A stretch of DNA of 64,000 bases from contig NC_089822.1 of NCBI RefSeq assembly GCF_035046505.1, forward strand, positions 126,724,807 through 126,788,806. Reading direction: 5' to 3'. Below, piece by piece: positions 59,101-64,000 of the stretch; within the stretch, counting starts at the first letter, position 1; each line of letters begins with the position of its first letter. The translations under genes were made by a program, and so were the position numbers. The notes beneath the pieces were generated by a model that searched no databases, was not told the origin of the DNA, and was given only the letters and a program-made list of their open reading frames with translations. Source of the stretch: Tiliqua scincoides. Lineage: Eukaryota; Chordata; Lepidosauria; Squamata; Scincidae.

Positions 59101-62100
59101 CTGTATACAACTTGACTTTACTGAGGTCCCTAATAACGTTACTGAATTGAAACACATTGGGCTCAAGCAAATCATCTTTGGTGCACCTCTGAGATTCCCT
59201 CTGTGGTGTTTCTGCACCAGTGCTTTTCTTTTCAAGAGTTACAGCATGCCAAGAAGTGTTCGCCATATAGCATATGTAGTATTACTAACCTCCCACTTTC
59301 CTACAAACAGCATTCCTGCAGGCAGATCTCAACGAACCTTTTGTCTGTGCTTCAAGAGTCACACATGCTTAAAAGGGATCCAAGTAAAGATGGGTCATTA
59401 CCCTTTTGGCACAGAGGGGAAACTGGCAGCAAGAGGCAATTCATTCAAGGGAACCAGGTTTCCAGTCTGTTGAAGGGAATAAAAAGCAGCAATACTGAAT
59501 ACGCTTTGTAATGTCATGTTTCAGTTACTGATGGATTAATGCCAGAGGATTAACAAGAAGAAAGCAGAACAGCAGCACCTAAGTAAGTGTGATAAAGAGG
59601 CTTTTCCTCCATTAACTGTTGTCTCTTCCCCCCATGAGTAGAAACTTCTCTCATTTAAAATGCTACTGCTTCTCCCTGGAATTGATGCATGAAACAGGAT
59701 CCCCCCTGCTTCCTTCTCAACTCCTTAATTTCCACAAATATTTTCTAAAACATAACCCTATTTTTCCTTTTCCAGGAATCAGGCCTGAGCAACTGCAACA
59801 GTGTGACCAGAAAAGGCCCTCAGTTGCTCAATTTTTAGCACTGAAAGCCACAATTTGTGTAGGATGTTGCTGCCTTATTTTTCCTGGCTCCACAAAAATA
59901 ACAGGCCATAATTCCCAGAGTATGCTGACAATCAAGTGCATAATCATTCCGCATAATGAAGTGCCAAAGAAAGGGTAATACAACTAATTTGGGCTAAAAT
60001 GGGTGTTCTCTGTCATGTTTTACCTAATCAGAAGGAGCAAGAGTGAATCCAGCATTGGCTCTTCCAACGAATAGCCAAAGAGCCTGTTTCTTTACTCTGT
60101 AACACACATAAATTGAAAAAAGAGCTTAACAAACTTCTCCATCCCTATTCCATCTCTGCATGGGGAGATCACAGAAGCAGTAACAGACTGAAAAGCAGAA
60201 CAAGCATTTAACATCCCCTTTCTATCATATCAGGATAACTAGACCTCCTATGTGCTTTTCAGGAGCACAGAAGGGACAGTAGTAAAAGTTAGATGGTGTC
60301 CTCTATACGTTCCCAATTGTGCCTTCTGTTCTACCAGGAGTTGCCATTTTGCCCACTCAGAGAGCTGGGTAGGTACTACAGCGCAATGGCCTTTGTGGGA
60401 ATTTAGCATGGCCCATACAGCATTCAAACTACCCCCTACAGTTCTAGCCAAACTGATTAGGAAATGGCAAAGGACCCAAGAAGCCAAAGCTGACAGGGAG
60501 ACAAATATTTAAGAGATGACAGAGCACTACCAGCACAATTCTCCCTGCAAGTTCCTAACTACTGCTTTTCAGCTCAGCCTCTAGAGCACAGCACCTATTG
60601 CTGGTATGCTGGGATTCTTTAGGTGATTGATTGTACATATGGAAAAAAACCTTCTTGATCTAAACCACCCTACCTCTATTTACAAACCTTTCCAGCTGCA
60701 TGGGTTAGGCCTCCAAACAGGTCTCTGCAACATGACCTTCTGACAGAGGTCTCAAAACCTGGCTGACAGCAAGGTGAGAATCAGGACCCCAAGGCAAATC
60801 CGCAGAAATCTGGGACAGTTCATCAACTGGGGGTGGGAAAGGGAGAGAGAAAAAGACGGAATTCTGCTTCCAGAACATACAGTGTGAAAAGATTTCAGGT
60901 AATAGGCACCTATTCACAGCAGTAAACAGTGGGTTCCAATGGCAGAGTACTTGGTGAACCATTCCCCCTCCATTCCAAGCCAGGTTGCTGTGAACATGAG
61001 GATGAACAAGAGATTCTGGAGGTTTCCACTTTCTTTGCAGTACTTCTTACTGCTCATTGAAACCAACTAAAAATAGTGTCGGCTGGAACAGCATTTTCTG
61101 AATTAGGTGGAATCCTTTGGCAAGTGGGTCCTTTTCAGCAAAACCTACAGCTACTGGGCAGCCCAGGGCATCAGAAGCCCCCTGCCTGCCACAGATCCTT
61201 GCTTTCCCAATATGGTAGCAGCACTTTGCCAGGCCCAAGAAATTGATCTGATGGAATAAGGGCATGCTAGACCTTAGTCTTCAAATACCCAGTTCTGCAG
61301 CTCATAATGAATTTTGGCTGAATTCTGCCCCTATTTGACCCCGCAAGTGAACTGTGGTTCCCCACTGCCACTAAGAAAGACTTCTGGTTCCAATTCTGAA
61401 AACAGGAATGGCCAAAGACTGATGACCCTGAACTGTAGCTGGCTCATATGTAGGAGGAAAAAAAAAATCAATTCCCATCTAACAAGACAATTCTGTGCAA
61501 AGGAGCATTCAGTGGGGTGGATTCTGAATGCCTGGTTATGTACAGAGGATGGGGAGGGAGCTGTGGATAGAAGTCAACTTTCTGTAGAAGACCAGAAGCT
61601 CTTCCTCTCATTCAGAGTAGCTGGATTTGTCCCGCCAGCCAGATGGATTTCATCAGCATCCCACAGATCATGCCAGTGGTGACACTTGAAAACATGGACT
61701 TTCACCATAACCACCACTCCCTCCAGCCCTTGTTTCTTGAAACCTGAGGGTTGAGAAAGGAACTTAAAATCATAAACCAAGTTACTGTACGAAAATAAAA
61801 AGCTCTGCAGACCTTACAGCAAAGCTTTGATGAGGCAGACTCCCATGAGCTCTGGAGTCAAAGTCTTCTGTGGCTACCTCTTGTTTAACTCCATTGCTTT
61901 CTTGTCTCAACTGCGTAAAACAGTTAGGTACTTTTTTTTGTTCTAATTATTTTTAAAAATTAATAACAGACTAGTCTGTTCTTCTCCCATCTTCACAAGA
62001 CCAGCGGTTGGGTGAGCTGGCAGATCTGTCAATCAAGAGCATCAAACATCACTAGAAGGATCTGCAGGGAGGCCCAGCTGTTCTCGAAGCCTTTCCTGAG

Positions 62101-62382
62101 GCAAATGGTGATAACATCAAAAAAAAGAACCCAAACAAACTTTATCCACAATTGCAAGTGATTTCGGCTGACCAGGAAGCACGTTCCAGTTTCTCCTTAA
62201 CTTATTTACAGTGTCAAGACCTTGTCTGAAAGTCTGTGCCCTGCTCGGCTGAGTCTCCTCACTTCCACAGGAACAGGGCCAGCAGGCAAACAGAAGCGCA
62301 AAAAACCAAACGAACCAAAAAACCCACAGAGAATCCTGCCGGTTTTCCAACTCCTTCTAAATTCCCACTTCCTGCCATGCCC
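56165..62382 (-). other. ZNF740: Probable long ZNF740 3' UTR
   Basis: 6.2 kb between the ZNF740 stop codon and the candidate poly(A) signal. It has no recognised interspersed repeat except the unassigned duplicated block at 56.74 kb. Such repeat-poor DNA in a repeat-rich region fits transcribed, selected sequence. Nearer poly(A) signals may also be used. Extent is inference. Confidence 0.5.
56739..56857 (+). repeat. Duplicated block, copy B (partner at 51.17 kb)
   Basis: CTATAGTACAGCTAAACAAC ... CATGACAAATAAACTTGCAA. See copy A. It lies inside the presumed ZNF740 3' UTR, antisense to that gene. Confidence 0.9.

Positions 62383-64000
<1,618 letters not shown>

Overview
The window is vertebrate genomic DNA, most likely from a squamate reptile (lizard type). 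It carries three protein-coding genes in the order RARG - ITGB7 - ZNF740, the same neighbourhood known on human chromosome 12q13. The reptile inference rests on the repeats: CR1 copies ending in an 8-bp tandem (TTCTTATG), tRNA-derived SINEs, a 5S-rRNA-derived SINE, L2-type tails, and many short hAT-type DNA elements. No LTR element or endogenous retrovirus was recognised.

Layout. (1) 1-8.1 kb, plus strand: the last four coding exons of RARG (ligand-binding domain) and its 3' UTR. All three residues that separate RAR-gamma from alpha and beta are present. (2) 8.1-21.1 kb: intergenic, with scattered DNA elements, SINEs and a perfect 35-bp hairpin. (3) 21.18-21.39 kb: a CpG-rich block ending in a consensus donor, probably the ITGB7 promoter and non-coding first exon. 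(4) 21.4-33.7 kb: the inferred long first intron, rich in hAT, CR1 and L2-type repeats. (5) 33.74-52.9 kb, plus strand: a complete, open ITGB7 coding sequence of 15 exons. The exon lengths sum to 2,319 bp (772 aa plus stop), and every junction keeps frame with GT/AG sites. (6) 53-56.1 kb: a 1.17-kb hAT element and a deleted non-LTR retrotransposon between the converging 3' ends of ITGB7 and ZNF740. (7) 56.2-64 kb, minus strand: a probable long ZNF740 3' UTR and its last two coding exons (C2H2 zinc fingers).

The three genes do not form a pathway operon. RARG encodes a retinoic-acid-activated transcription factor. ITGB7 encodes the integrin beta-7 chain (gut homing, alpha4beta7 and alphaEbeta7). 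ZNF740 encodes a zinc-finger DNA-binding protein. Retinoic acid is known to promote gut-homing alpha4beta7 expression in mammals, so the linkage is notable, but nothing here shows cis-regulation.

The most interesting structures are: an L2-type repeat tail abutting ITGB7 coding exon 4 and probably supplying its branch point; a 5S-derived SINE whose 3' tail matches that of a LINE in the same window; a perfect 35-bp hairpin; a TTAA-flanked element of about 80 bp in four places; a retro-insertion of just three CR1 octamers; and a duplicated block of about 117 bp of unknown nature. All boundaries were read by eye, and repeat family names are by motif recognition only.
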